A stretch of 64,000 nucleotides of DNA from CAZMZW01 sp964571135 (lineage in GTDB: Bacteria; Chloroflexota; Anaerolineae; Anaerolineales; Anaerolineaceae), in assembly GCA_964571135.1 (NCBI GenBank), contig CAZMZW010000001.1, positions 310,001 to 374,000 on the forward strand, read 5' to 3'. The notes beneath the pieces are model-generated. The model saw only the letters and a list, made by a program, of their open reading frames with translations, was not told where the DNA came from and did no database searches. A program made the translations under genes and the position numbers. Each line of letters begins with the position of its first letter. Within the stretch, counting starts at the first letter, position 1. Below are positions 54,268 through 63,154 of this stretch, in pieces.

Positions 54268-54621
54268 TTGAAAACCATTCTGATTGTCGAAGACACTGAT
54301 CTCAATATTGATCTGCTTACCCAGATCCTTGAGGACGAGTACAACATTATTATCGCAAAGGATGGCGTCGAGGGGGTGTCCATGACCGAAAAGAATAAGC
54401 CGGATTTGGTTCTTATGGATATTTCGTTACCAATTATGGATGGTTACGAAGCCACGCGGATTATTCGAAAATATTTTCAATTCATGCCCATCTTTGGATT
54501 ATCTGCGCACGCGATGCAGGGTGATGCTGAAAAAGCCAAAGCTGCGGGATGCAACGAGTACCTGACCAAACCTGTGGATGAAGTGCTTTTGCTTAAAAAA
54601 ATAAATGAGTATTTAGATTAA
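54268..54621 (+). CDS. single-domain response regulator (DivK/CheY-like)
   Basis: A 117-residue receiver with no output domain. TILIVEDTDLNIDLL gives the acidic pocket, D51 in LVLMDISLPIMDGYEA is the acceptor, Ser in FGLSAHAM and Lys in YLTKPVDE complete the set. TTG start with AGAGGTG upstream. It can shuttle phosphate between the upstream hybrid kinase and the next protein, or act as a phosphate sink. Confidence 0.9.
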   Translation: MKTILIVEDTDLNIDLLTQILEDEYNIIIAKDGVEGVSMTEKNKPDLVLMDISLPIMDGYEATRIIRKYFQFMPIFGLSAHAMQGDAEKAKAAGCNEYLTKPVDEVLLLKKINEYLD

Positions 54622-54628
54622 TCAAAAT

Positions 54629-55801
54629 ATGACCGGCCAAAAAATCCTCATCGTGGATGATGAACCCTTCAATGTCGATTATCTTGAACAGGAACTTGAA
54701 GAATCCGACTGTACAATAATCTCGGCTGTTAATGGACAAGAAGCGCTCGAAAAAGTGAGATCTGAGTCTCCTGATCTGATTTTGCTGGATATTATGATGC
54801 CGGTCATGGATGGTTTTGAAGTTCTTTCACGTCTGAAAGCAGATCCAGCCACCCGTGACATTCCCGTTATTGTGATTTCTGCCAACAATGATGTGCGAAG
54901 TGTGGTGAAAGGCATCCAGTTGGGTGCTGAGGATTACCTTTCCAAACCATTTGAACCAACCTTGCTGCATGCCAGAATCAGCACCAGTCTGGAAAAGAAA
55001 CGTTTGCATGATCTGGAACAGCTTTACTTGAAAGGGTTGGAACGCGAATTCGAAATTGCCCGCGAGATCCAGATGAGCTTTCTTCCCTCTGAATTGCCAA
55101 ATATCGATGGATGGAAAATCGCTGCATATTTTAAAGCCGCACGGGAAGTTGCGGGAGATTTCTACGATTCCTTCATACTCCCTGATGGGAACTTGGTCTG
55201 TGTAATTGGGGATGTGTGTGGAAAAGGGGTTGGCGCAGCATTATTCATGACCTTGTTTCGCAGCCTGATCCGGGCGACAGCTACCAGTGATTTATCTTGC
55301 AGTGGAAAGAATTTAAAAACCTTCACTCCTACTGAGCGTTTGCATCGTGTCATTTCCTTTACCAATCAATACATCACCGAAACACATGAAGATGCAAAAT
55401 TTGCAACAGTATTTATTGGTTTATTCGACCTTAAAAGCGGAATTCTGACTTACATTAACTGTGGAAATGAACCACCACTCTTATTGGGCAAGGGCGGAAA
55501 AGTAACCGCTCTCCCGCCAACCGGACCGGTGGTTGGGGTGATGCCGGAAGCTGTTTTTTCTGTTAAAGAAATCGCGATGGAAAAAAATGATCTTCTATTG
55601 GTCTATACAGATGGCATTCCGGATGCTCTCAATAAGGATGGAAACTCTTTCGGCAATGAACGCTTGATGAAATTCTTAAGTGAAGAAAATTCATCTCATG
55701 AAAACCTTCTAAAAAACATCGTAGGACAACTGGATCAATTCATTGGGGACACAGCCCAGTTCGATGATATTACAATGATGGCGATAAGAAGGAACCTGTA
55801 G
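54629..55801 (+). CDS. receiver-PP2C (RsbU/SpoIIE-type) serine phosphatase
   Basis: A 390-residue protein. N-terminal receiver (1-120): D54 in LLDIMMPVMDGFEV, Lys in YLSKPFEP. A coiled-coil linker, LEREFEIAREIQMSFLPSELP, is typical of RsbU-type phosphatases. The PP2C domain has AAREVAGDFYDSF and VIGDVCGKGVGAALFMTL with metal Asp residues, VYTDGIPDALN, and AQFDDITMMAI at the end. Such proteins dephosphorylate anti-sigma-factor antagonists. No anti-sigma or antagonist gene is nearby, so the target lies elsewhere. The gap after the receiver gene is 7 nt. Confidence 0.9.
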   Translation: MTGQKILIVDDEPFNVDYLEQELEESDCTIISAVNGQEALEKVRSESPDLILLDIMMPVMDGFEVLSRLKADPATRDIPVIVISANNDVRSVVKGIQLGAEDYLSKPFEPTLLHARISTSLEKKRLHDLEQLYLKGLEREFEIAREIQMSFLPSELPNIDGWKIAAYFKAAREVAGDFYDSFILPDGNLVCVIGDVCGKGVGAALFMTLFRSLIRATATSDLSCSGKNLKTFTPTERLHRVISFTNQYITETHEDAKFATVFIGLFDLKSGILTYINCGNEPPLLLGKGGKVTALPPTGPVVGVMPEAVFSVKEIAMEKNDLLLVYTDGIPDALNKDGNSFGNERLMKFLSEENSSHENLLKNIVGQLDQFIGDTAQFDDITMMAIRRNL

Positions 55802-55841
55802 TTCAATCCTATTAAAAAAATGTTCAGTTTCCATTTTCAAA

Positions 55842-55949
55842 TGACACACCCTGAAGCCCTTCATATGAATGAAGGTCGGATGTCCTCATTCCGAGGTTGC
55901 ATCGTACAACCATCGGGACAAGGAAGAATAGTCTAATTTATATACCTAT
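55842..55949. repeat. long repeat R, copy 1 (108 bp)
   Basis: Starts TGACACACCCTGAAGCCCTT and ends near AAGAATAGTCTAATTTATA. It matches the copy at 63008-63116 over its whole length. Internal palindromes include CCTTCAT/ATGAAGG and a GGTTG...CAACC stem. It follows the phosphatase gene and might help end its transcript, but there is no simple T-run directly after a stem. Confidence 0.8.
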
Positions 55950-55989
55950 TTTTTTCTATTAGATATAGAATGAAAATTATAATTAAAAT

Positions 55990-56877
55990 ATGAGGAATAA
56001 TGAATACCTAACCCGCAGAAAGTTTCTGCGCATTATAGGTTTTGGAATTCTTGCAGGTTCTTTGACTGCATGTCACCTTGTTGAATCTTCAGATGGTTCT
56101 AAAGCAACAGCATCGCCCCAAGGAGAATTAGGCATTATTAAGAAAACTGGAAATGATGAAATTCAATTAAAATCCTCTGTTACCCTTACACCGAAATCTA
56201 AAGACATTGCACTTCCTTCTTATAAACATATCACCGACCAGAAGAAAATTGATTTTTTAACTGCACACGAGATAACGGGGGGGGATTCAAACCGCAAAGT
56301 GGTGATGATGACATATGACGATAATGCCAAATTTTCGCAAGTGGAGACCATCCTAAAAGCTTTCCGCAAATACCCCAATACAAAAGCCACGTTCTTTTTT
56401 GAAGGACAAAAAATAAATCTCTCATCAAAAGCAGTAAAAGCGATTATTGCAGATGGACACACGCTTGGCTGCCATGGCTGGGATCATTTAGCTCTCTATA
56501 GTAAACTCACGGATAGCCAAATTGACAAAAGCATTGAGCGTTGTTTTGAAGCCATCGATTTAATTATCCCGGGGTTTCGTTTCCAATTTATCCGTTTTCC
56601 TTACGGTGATAGTGTTGGCTCCCCTCGCGTATTACGTATTGCAGCTCGATGGGGGATGCAGCATGTTTATTGGACAATGGGCAGTAATGGTAATAGTAAA
56701 GATACTTTCAATATAGTGACAAAGAACGCAAAACCAGGTGCAATAGTTCTTTCTCATATGTTTCGTTATTATGACTATACAGATGCTGAAATAATTGTGG
56801 ATTCATTAATTAACCAAGGATATTCACTGGAATCAGTATCAACTGGAAGGAAACAAGAAGATATTTATTCAGGGTAA
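55990..56877 (+). CDS. polysaccharide deacetylase (NodB-like), Tat-type lipoprotein
   Basis: A 295-residue exported protein. The N-terminus TRRKFLRIIGFGILAGSLTAC combines a twin-arginine motif with a lipobox (Cys at about residue 32). The CE4 motifs are present: MTYDDN (metal Asp), CHGWDH (His pair), RFPYGD, and LSHMF near the end. The fold is intact, so it should deacetylate N-acetyl or O-acetyl groups of a cell-surface glycan. A clear intrinsic terminator follows. It sits between repeat R copy 1 and the first tRNA-fragment module, at the left edge of the cassette region. Confidence 0.85.
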   Translation: MRNNEYLTRRKFLRIIGFGILAGSLTACHLVESSDGSKATASPQGELGIIKKTGNDEIQLKSSVTLTPKSKDIALPSYKHITDQKKIDFLTAHEITGGDSNRKVVMMTYDDNAKFSQVETILKAFRKYPNTKATFFFEGQKINLSSKAVKAIIADGHTLGCHGWDHLALYSKLTDSQIDKSIERCFEAIDLIIPGFRFQFIRFPYGDSVGSPRVLRIAARWGMQHVYWTMGSNGNSKDTFNIVTKNAKPGAIVLSHMFRYYDYTDAEIIVDSLINQGYSLESVSTGRKQEDIYSG

Positions 56878-56991
56878 TTATCTGATGATATGCTGTATTT
56901 TTATCTAACGACCTAATCTATTAACGAGTGTCTCAATCATTGTCCTTTGATTTCCCAAAAATAAGATTAATATTAATTCCTAAGAATAATA

Positions 56992-57018
56992 ACTCCATAG
57001 AAATTATGGAGTCTTTTT
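56992..57018 (+). terminator. intrinsic terminator after the deacetylase gene
   Basis: ACTCCATA pairs with TATGGAGT across a 5-nt loop and is followed by CTTTTT. Positioned 115 nt beyond the deacetylase stop. Confidence 0.75.
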
Positions 57019-57020
57019 AA

Positions 57021-57035
57021 AATTGTGACGCACCA
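57021..57035. repeat. truncated tRNA-acceptor-like scrap
   Basis: AATTGTGACGCACCA is the same sequence that opens the complete module at 63155 (upstream flank, acceptor stem and first T-arm base). The T-arm part that follows is degenerate. It is probably the relic of an older integration end, about 100 bp left of the first recognisable module. Confidence 0.45.
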
Positions 57036-57125
57036 AGGAGTTACCTGCACTCCTATAGTGTAAACAAATTTGACCAAAGGGAGTCCCGCAAAGAGGGAAA
57101 CCTGTTGATTACCATTGAAGAATAT

Positions 57126-57314
57126 GACGCACCAGGGGGTTGAATCCTGAACCTACTGATTAAGAGTTAGTATATCAAGCTGTCCACAGCGTGCATAGAG
57201 AGCATTGTGTCCATACAGTGCACAAAAATCGGCTGATTTTGTCCATATTTGCATAGTGTGCACCCGGTATCACCGGTGTTGCACCCGAATTGCACCCGAA
57301 ACAGGGGAGGCGAC
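57126..57314. repeat. att-like module 1: tRNA-Lys 3' portion plus shared arm
   Basis: The first 46 nt, read on the minus strand, give an anticodon arm with loop CTCTTAA (anticodon CUU, Lys), a 5-nt variable loop, a T arm with loop TTCAACC and the acceptor strand GTGCGTC. The D arm and 5' half are missing. One pair in each stem is mismatched. The plus strand continues into a shared arm of about 140 bp starting near TGTCCACAGCG and ending GGGGAGGCGAC. A 61-codon frame here (57205-57390) is not considered a gene. Confidence 0.7.
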
Positions 57315-57834
57315 TAATAATTTCTGTACCTCGAGAACATGTCTTTACGAAAGATTTTATTTATCGACAATCGTTATCGTATGTCCATAAATTTTAATTA
57401 GGAATTTTTTCTTCGTGGTGAGTAAGAGAGTTGCATCATTTTTTTCGGGGCAACTTGTCATTGCTCAATATACTTGAGAGACGATGCAGGTATTTCGAGA
57501 AGTTGCCACCTTCATTTGGGTAACTTTATTTTCAAAACTGGCGCGCAAGTCAATAAAGTAAGCCCCATTCTCAGGGCATTTATACCGGCTGATTGTTAAT
57601 GAGGTTTGGATAATAAATCTCTAACTGTGAAACCCTACATTTTTCTCTGGTACTTCCAAATTTGTCTTGATTAGTTAAAATTATTGTTTTTCTGATAAAA
57701 TCCATTTAATTAAATTTGACTCACAATAAATTTCAACCCTTTAGCCATGGGCTGGCATGATCTACTAATTGGAGGGATACAACTTCTTAATCCTGTATCA
57801 TTCTGAAGCGATTATTAAGAAAGGAGCATATATT
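57315..57834. other. 520-nt intergenic stretch without gene
   Basis: AT-rich sequence between module 1 and the lipoprotein gene. No credible frame or RNA is seen. The promoter of the lipoprotein gene presumably lies in its right half, and TAAAAT-like -10 candidates occur near 57696. Confidence 0.4.
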
Positions 57835-59163
57835 ATGCGTTTTAATAAGTCGTTATTATGGGTAGGATTGGTAACGTATTTAATACTGACAGGCTGTAAT
57901 TTGACATTCACATCTGATACGGCACGCCTACCATCCAGTGCGAATCCACCGACTGCTATCATTATTGACCCTCCACATACTTCATCCAACACCGCTGCTC
58001 CTAAATCCAGTAATACTCCAAAGCAAATCGGCATATGGGGGCGGTTGGCCAACCTTGGATTCGAGAACGAGCGCATCAAGACCAGCCTGTTCTTCGCCGG
58101 ACAATCCCGGGATGGTTCCTCCCGCTATGGATGCTCTGTGGCTTCCAATCTGGATCTGTATACGGTCCATCCCAGTGATTCCCGCAATATGACCTGGTCG
58201 GAAAGTGACAAGAATCGGAATTTCGTAATTGACCAGATGGTTTCTGCTGGATTAAACGTCGTGAGTATGTCCTCCTGGGGTGAGGATTTCCTTGCTTGCG
58301 ATGCGAGTTGGGTGCCCTCTGCGCCCATGCAGACTGCTCCGGGCTCGCATGATGAGCTCTTCACGGCTGCGGTTGGCAAACACCTATTGATAATACCTTT
58401 CATTGAATCTCGCGCAGACTGGGCTTTCAGGGATGAATTTCCTTACTGGAGCGATGGCAACCTTGCCCCCGGTACTAAAAGTCAGATAATCAATCTAATC
58501 GACCGATTTCTCAAGAATCCAGCCCATCCAGAGTGGGCGGATAGCTGGGCTCAGGTTTATGACCGTAATAATGAGCCTCGCTATGCTGTGACGATCATCC
58601 ATGCCTCTTCCAACCGACTGAAAGCCGGCGATCATAGGGCTTTCGCAGCTGGTTTCGATCTGCTGGCCGATACAATCTACCAAGCCACAAATGTCAGGAT
58701 CGGATTCTTCATCGATACTCTGCCTCCAAATTCAAATGCACCAGGTAAATTCAAGCCCAGCCCTGAAAAGACCGGTTCTGTGCTCATCCAGACGAATGCC
58801 ATTCTCGGGATTCAATCATTCATCCCTGAGATTTGGGTTTCCGGTTCACCCAGCGAATCGCAATTGATACGCTGGAAGAAGGATTATTCCCGCCGTTGGT
58901 TAGAAACAGGCATCCCATTCCTGATGGATATCTCGCCGGGATATGATGCCAGCATTGTATTTCCAGCATCAATTCGTTATGGCTTTTCAAAAAATTGGGA
59001 GGATGCATTAACTGGCATGGTGATGGATTATGGTGAAGATGGATTAACTTTCAATTCCTGGAATGGTTATACAGAAAGCATGGCCGTGGTACCATCTCAA
59101 GAATACGATAATCGATATTATCGTTGGTTGCAGGCATCATGCAAGTTGGTGGATAGTAAGTAA
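57835..59163 (+). CDS. GH99/DUF5010-like lipoprotein
   Basis: A protein of about 442 residues. The ATG at 57835 has AGGAG upstream, and the frame opens earlier at 57769 without one. The signal peptide ends in lipobox LTGC. After a Ser/Pro/Thr-rich linker comes a TIM-barrel-like body. The C-terminal GLTFNSWNGYTESMAVVPS resembles the SWNEWTEG end of GH99/WbsX-like and DUF5010 proteins, and FPYWSDG, IPFIESRADW and VSMSSWGEDF are in the expected strand positions. A role in surface or environmental glycan processing is inferred. It is the only gene between att-like modules 1 and 2. Confidence 0.7.
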   Translation: MRFNKSLLWVGLVTYLILTGCNLTFTSDTARLPSSANPPTAIIIDPPHTSSNTAAPKSSNTPKQIGIWGRLANLGFENERIKTSLFFAGQSRDGSSRYGCSVASNLDLYTVHPSDSRNMTWSESDKNRNFVIDQMVSAGLNVVSMSSWGEDFLACDASWVPSAPMQTAPGSHDELFTAAVGKHLLIIPFIESRADWAFRDEFPYWSDGNLAPGTKSQIINLIDRFLKNPAHPEWADSWAQVYDRNNEPRYAVTIIHASSNRLKAGDHRAFAAGFDLLADTIYQATNVRIGFFIDTLPPNSNAPGKFKPSPEKTGSVLIQTNAILGIQSFIPEIWVSGSPSESQLIRWKKDYSRRWLETGIPFLMDISPGYDASIVFPASIRYGFSKNWEDALTGMVMDYGEDGLTFNSWNGYTESMAVVPSQEYDNRYYRWLQASCKLVDSK

Positions 59164-59364
59164 TGAGTGTATGAGCTCTTGCTGCAAAGTAATACCCCAG
59201 GCAGATATCCAACAGGAGTTTTACTAGACAAAATATTCCACACATTTTTGTGTATAAGCATCCATTTTGGGATTCTCCAAAGTATTATTTAGAACTGATT
59301 CCCCATGCTACCTTTATAGCGTCTTTCCCAAGGATATATAAAGTTACTCGGTATTTTGAGTAAC

Positions 59365-59541
59365 GTATCAAGGGGTTGAACCCTAAACCTATTGAACATG
59401 AGTCAGTTGCTAACGGCGTCCATAGAGTCCGCATAGTAGTACTGCTTCTATATAGTACACAAAATTAGAGTAAAACAATCCACTGCGTCCAAAGTCACTA
59501 TACAGTATCACCGTTATTGCACCTATAACAGGGAGGGCGAC
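59365..59541. repeat. att-like module 2: degraded tRNA-Lys 3' portion plus arm
   Basis: The T arm (loop TTCAACC) is preserved with wobble pairs. The anticodon arm aligns with that of module 4 but carries four substitutions, and the acceptor strand has diverged. The arm retains the GTCCATA and GTACACAAAA words and the closing GGGAGGGCGAC. It is the most decayed of the four copies and so presumably the oldest. Flanking stretches 59164-59364 and 59542-59761 contain no gene. Confidence 0.6.
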
Positions 59542-59761
59542 TCCTTCAATCTAATTTTAAATAATTCATCGCATCCAAGTCAGTTTTTCAGTGAATTAAA
59601 GAGTGAATGATGATGCCAATAACCTTTAAAGATACACAATATCTCGATTCTAAAGGGATATATGCATTATGCGAAAGGTAAATTCGGCAGATAATTGATC
59701 ATCAAGCAATCCGAGAAGGCTATTGGCGGAAATATTCAAATACTACCGAAGGAGTTAATTC

Positions 59762-59974
59762 ATGGATGAGCAGGAATTGCTTCACAAGATCAGTGTTGAA
59801 ACAGATGTCAATATTGAACTTTTAAAGGATTTGATCCACGACGAAAAGTTTCTGGCGTTGATCAAAACCGGAAAAATTACCGACGCCACCTTGCTGGTTC
59901 ACTCGAAACAAACCAGACTGGGATTGGGGAAGGCAAAAATGATTGTAGAAGCTTTTTCGGCAGCATTGAAATAG
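59762..59974 (+). CDS. small protein resembling the ribosomal L7/L12 C-terminal domain
   Basis: A 70-residue protein with GAAGGAG before the ATG. Residues 33-66 (ALIKTGKITDATLLVHSKQT then RLGLGKAKMIVEAF) follow the pattern of the bL12 C-terminal domain, including the GLG-x-AK-x-x-VE helix. Stand-alone bL12-CTD-like proteins occur in several Gram-positive-type phyla without known function. It cannot replace L7/L12 because the dimerisation domain is missing. It is the only gene between modules 2 and 3. Confidence 0.6.
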   Translation: MDEQELLHKISVETDVNIELLKDLIHDEKFLALIKTGKITDATLLVHSKQTRLGLGKAKMIVEAFSAALK

Positions 59975-60425
59975 GATAAGTTGGGGTATTGTAAACCTGT
60001 TTGGTGATTCAACTCTACAGGCTACATGCAAGCAACTGATGTTGTTGGAAAAATTCGGGATTAAATTGGCACAGCAGTCTCAAGTGGAAAACAGGGATGA
60101 TTCCTCCAGGAGCATGGAAATGGGTGGGTAGAGCCCAGCGTCGGGACCTATCTTCGGAAAGATAACCGAAATCTAACTAGCAGATAACAATTCTTATCAT
60201 AATTGCATGACAGGTGATCATTTACGAGGAGGTGAACCCATCCATAAGACGTTCCTTCTTATCATCGTCGTCATCCTCAAATCAGTGCAGCATTCTGCGG
60301 GGGTATGCCAACCATCAGCCCAAAATTTGTGACGCCGCGTATTCTCCCGTCCATGTCGCAGTTGACCATTCGCCCAAGCGGTGCTGAGCACCGAACCATA
60401 ACCCCCTGAAGCTTCTCCCGAGTGT
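59975..60425. other. 450-nt intergenic stretch without gene
   Basis: Sequence between the L12-like gene and module 3. Reading frames here on the minus strand run through the tRNA fragment and are not coding. Nothing functional is recognised, apart from a GAGGAGGTG ribosome-binding-site look-alike near 60226 with no frame behind it. Confidence 0.4.
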
Positions 60426-60601
60426 GCCCCCGACAGGATTTGAACCTCTGACTTCTTGCCTCCCATTTATTAGCAGGCCTGTCCACAGCGTATCACAACT
60501 TACTTAAAATCAAAAAATTTTGTCCACAAAGAAAATATTGTTAAATCGATATTATTGTGGTTACAACTGAGTCGCACCAGACTTGCACTTGGGAAGGCGG
60601 C
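60426..60601. repeat. att-like module 3: 3' portion of a different tRNA plus shared arm
   Basis: On the minus strand: acceptor strand CGGGGGC with discriminator A, T arm with loop TTCAAAT and stem AGAGG/CCTGT (one mismatch), AAGTC as variable loop, and GCAAG as the 3' anticodon strand. The preceding ATGGGAG as loop would give anticodon GGG, but the 5' strand is absent, so the identity is uncertain. It is clearly not the Lys sequence. The adjoining arm still opens with TGTCCACAGCG and ends GGGAAGGCGGC as in the Lys modules. Confidence 0.6.
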
Positions 60602-60711
60602 TTGTAGTTTACACGAGTAAAGAAATCTGAAACCCATTGCTTTCCAGCCTGAGTACTTGCTATAATGAAATAAATATTATTGTAGTCAATCAAAAGAAAA
60701 GGAAAAAACAG

Positions 60712-62691
60712 ATGAAAACCACATCATTCTGGATTTCCATCATGCTCGTGGTTGTTCTGGCCGCCTGCCAGTCTGCAAGCATTTCTACGTCGACTACAGC
60801 CTCTGCAAAGGATCCAACTACCAAACCTTCCCCCGCAGTCGAGGAAGGCACTGATAGCAAACCGCTGGCCGTATCTATCACACTGGGTAACCAAAACATT
60901 AACAAAGGAATCACCCAGGATACCGGCGGAGACGTGGATACCATCGCAGTCCAAGTTGCTGGAGGGAAGGCACGCAAGAGCGGTAACGGTACCGCGCTGG
61001 CAGCTACTGACGGGAACGGCGTGCCGGATTCGTTTTTTCAATTCAACGTGGATGATGATCAGATGTTTGCCGGTTCACCCACCAAGCATGTGCGGGTGGA
61101 GGTGGATTACCTGGATCAGGGCAAGGATACCTTTTCGCTCGAGTACGATGCCAGTCCAAGTTCAACATCCAAAGGGATCTTCTCAGGCGGCGGGGCGGTA
61201 GTCAAAACCGGCAGCGGGAAAATCAGGATGGCGATCTTCAATCTTTGTAATGCCCATTTTGCCAATCGGGATAATGGGGCTGATTTCCGGATAAGCGATA
61301 ACATGGATGGGGCTGAGATCATCCGCGAGGTGCGGGTGATCGGAATGAAATCTGGTTCAGCTGCCACCATCCAGGTGGACGATTTTGGCGCCAACCCGAT
61401 GGATGGATTGTCCGATAGCGATGCCATCCAGCAAGCCCTCGACTCGAGCTGCAGCGGAGATACGATCGTCTTCACTTCGGGTGTGAACACCAGCGGGTAT
61501 CAGGGCTATCGGGTGGATAAGACCCTCTTCCTGACCGGTATGTCGGCCAAGCATGACCTGACGTTTACATCGTCCGATCCAAACAACCATGCCCTGCTGC
61601 GCGCAACCAAGGATCTGAAGGGGTATGTGGTTCGCCTGTATGCGCGTTCCCGTTTTGGCTCCCGCCAGGATATTTATAATATTGATTTTGGGTACATTGA
61701 TGTTGATGGTGGGCGGGATGTGCGGGTTTGCATGGGTCGGGACCAGGTCGCTAATGGGGTAGGTGATAATTGGGGATCCTGGCTGCCTGAGTGTGATTTG
61801 TATGATGATCCGTATTGTTCACCTGGGAATATCGCCTTTGATGATGGCTATAGCGGAATAGTGGTGCACGACTTTATAAGCCAGCAAGGAGAGTGCGGTT
61901 CCGCACTTGCATTCTTTGTGGGGAATGGAACCAATAATGTCATTAATAATGTGACCATCGATACCGCTGGAGACCACGTGCACGCCAGCGGGTGCGCCAA
62001 TACCGATAACGACGGCGACGATGGTGCCTGGTCAGACGGGATAACCGCGAAGGGGAATAACGTCCATATCACCAACAACACCATCATCAACCCTTCGGAT
62101 GTCGGGATCGTAACCTTTGGTGGTAAGGATTCCATCATCGCGAATAACATTGTTAAGATTGCCTCAGGGAATTACGGGGCTTTTGCAGCCATCGCCATCC
62201 ATCCATGGGACATAGCCAATGCTTCCGGAGTTCAGATCACCGGGAACGTCATTATCAATGAGGGTGACAGCCGCTGTGGTGGATTGCATACGGGGATCAA
62301 TATTGGAGGACATATGTGGGGAGGCGCTTGCGTGAAAGATCCCGTACCAGGAACTTATGGAAATACGCCTTGTTCTAGCAACCCGAATCCTGATCAGGCC
62401 GGACCGTGCACAGGTGATAATTGCCAGCTCTGGCTGCTGTTGCCTGAAGGGCAGACCTTCACATTAAAAAACAACACGGTTACAGGCGCTCACGTAAACT
62501 ACTTAATCGAGGGTTTCATCATCAAAGGCCAATTCATCGATGAGAACAACGTCAGCCTATCACCTCGTCAATCCGATTGGTATGATGCCCACTTCGGATG
62601 CAACGGCATCACCTGGGGGCAATTGGATAAAGTAGCTCGGCACCCCGTACTTCCCGGTTATACTGGTCTGACAATTCACTGCGAACGCTAA
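60712..62691 (+). CDS. right-handed beta-helix lipoprotein
   Basis: A protein of about 659 residues. The ATG at 60712 follows AAAAGGA; the frame itself opens 25 codons earlier. Lipobox LAAC (Cys at about residue 19). The middle and C-terminal parts show repeating short strands of parallel beta-helix type (NNVINNVTIDTAGDHVHASG, NNVHITNNTIINPSDVGIV, SIIANNIVKIASG, VQITGNVIINEGDSR), as in pectate-lyase-like proteins. A beta-sandwich-like region of about 200 residues precedes it. Several Asp/Asn-rich loops could bind Ca. It probably acts on, or binds, polysaccharide. It is the sole gene between modules 3 and 4 and begins 110 nt after module 3. Confidence 0.75.
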   Translation: MKTTSFWISIMLVVVLAACQSASISTSTTASAKDPTTKPSPAVEEGTDSKPLAVSITLGNQNINKGITQDTGGDVDTIAVQVAGGKARKSGNGTALAATDGNGVPDSFFQFNVDDDQMFAGSPTKHVRVEVDYLDQGKDTFSLEYDASPSSTSKGIFSGGGAVVKTGSGKIRMAIFNLCNAHFANRDNGADFRISDNMDGAEIIREVRVIGMKSGSAATIQVDDFGANPMDGLSDSDAIQQALDSSCSGDTIVFTSGVNTSGYQGYRVDKTLFLTGMSAKHDLTFTSSDPNNHALLRATKDLKGYVVRLYARSRFGSRQDIYNIDFGYIDVDGGRDVRVCMGRDQVANGVGDNWGSWLPECDLYDDPYCSPGNIAFDDGYSGIVVHDFISQQGECGSALAFFVGNGTNNVINNVTIDTAGDHVHASGCANTDNDGDDGAWSDGITAKGNNVHITNNTIINPSDVGIVTFGGKDSIIANNIVKIASGNYGAFAAIAIHPWDIANASGVQITGNVIINEGDSRCGGLHTGINIGGHMWGGACVKDPVPGTYGNTPCSSNPNPDQAGPCTGDNCQLWLLLPEGQTFTLKNNTVTGAHVNYLIEGFIIKGQFIDENNVSLSPRQSDWYDAHFGCNGITWGQLDKVARHPVLPGYTGLTIHCER

Positions 62692-63007
62692 GGTTTGAAG
62701 GCGATTCCATGGATTGATTATCTTGCATCCAATGCTTTTTTTGGGTTTGATTTCTGACATATTACGTTTTAGATAACCCTCCGGGGATTTGTCTGCCCTG
62801 ACGGCCAAGCAAGAGAAAGCCTCCCGGGTCATGGTGCAGTCATCCATCCCACTTTATCAATCGATCGACAGGTAATGAAATATACAGAAAAAATTTCCTG
62901 GCGCAATGCGAAAAGTCTAAAATTATTACTGAAATCAGGGTAAAACCCCTAGATTTGGCCAAAAATAGTGAAAAAATCCTTGAAAACTATGGGATTTGTT
63001 GGAATTT
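62692..63007. other. 316-nt intergenic stretch without gene
   Basis: Between the beta-helix lipoprotein stop and repeat R copy 2. No frame of substance or convincing terminator is seen. AT-rich tracts dominate the right half. Confidence 0.4.
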
Positions 63008-63116
63008 TGACGCACCCCGAAGCCCTTCGTATCAGTGAAGGGTGGAGGTCCTTGTCCTGAGGTTGCATCGTGCAACCATCGGGACAAGGAAGAATAGTTT
63101 AATTTTGATTCCTATC
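63008..63116. repeat. long repeat R, copy 2 (109 bp), nested palindrome
   Basis: Matches copy 1 along its length. Here the folding is better preserved: TCCTTGTCC (63049) pairs with GGACAAGGA (63082), and inside it GGTTGCA pairs with TGCAACC around TCG, giving a two-tier cruciform. An outer CCCTTC/GAAGGG stem precedes it. The unit opens TTTTGACGCACC, the same bases as the tRNA acceptor end in the att-like modules, and lies 38 bp left of module 4. Confidence 0.8.
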
Positions 63117-63154
63117 TTTTACTTCTAGACAACTTGTGAATTTTAATAAATTGT

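Noticed and set aside
57205..57390. 61-codon frame, with a similar one at 63234-63440
   Set aside because: Both run through the shared arm of att-like modules. Their similarity follows from the DNA repeat, the other two modules lack the frame, and there is no ribosome-binding site.
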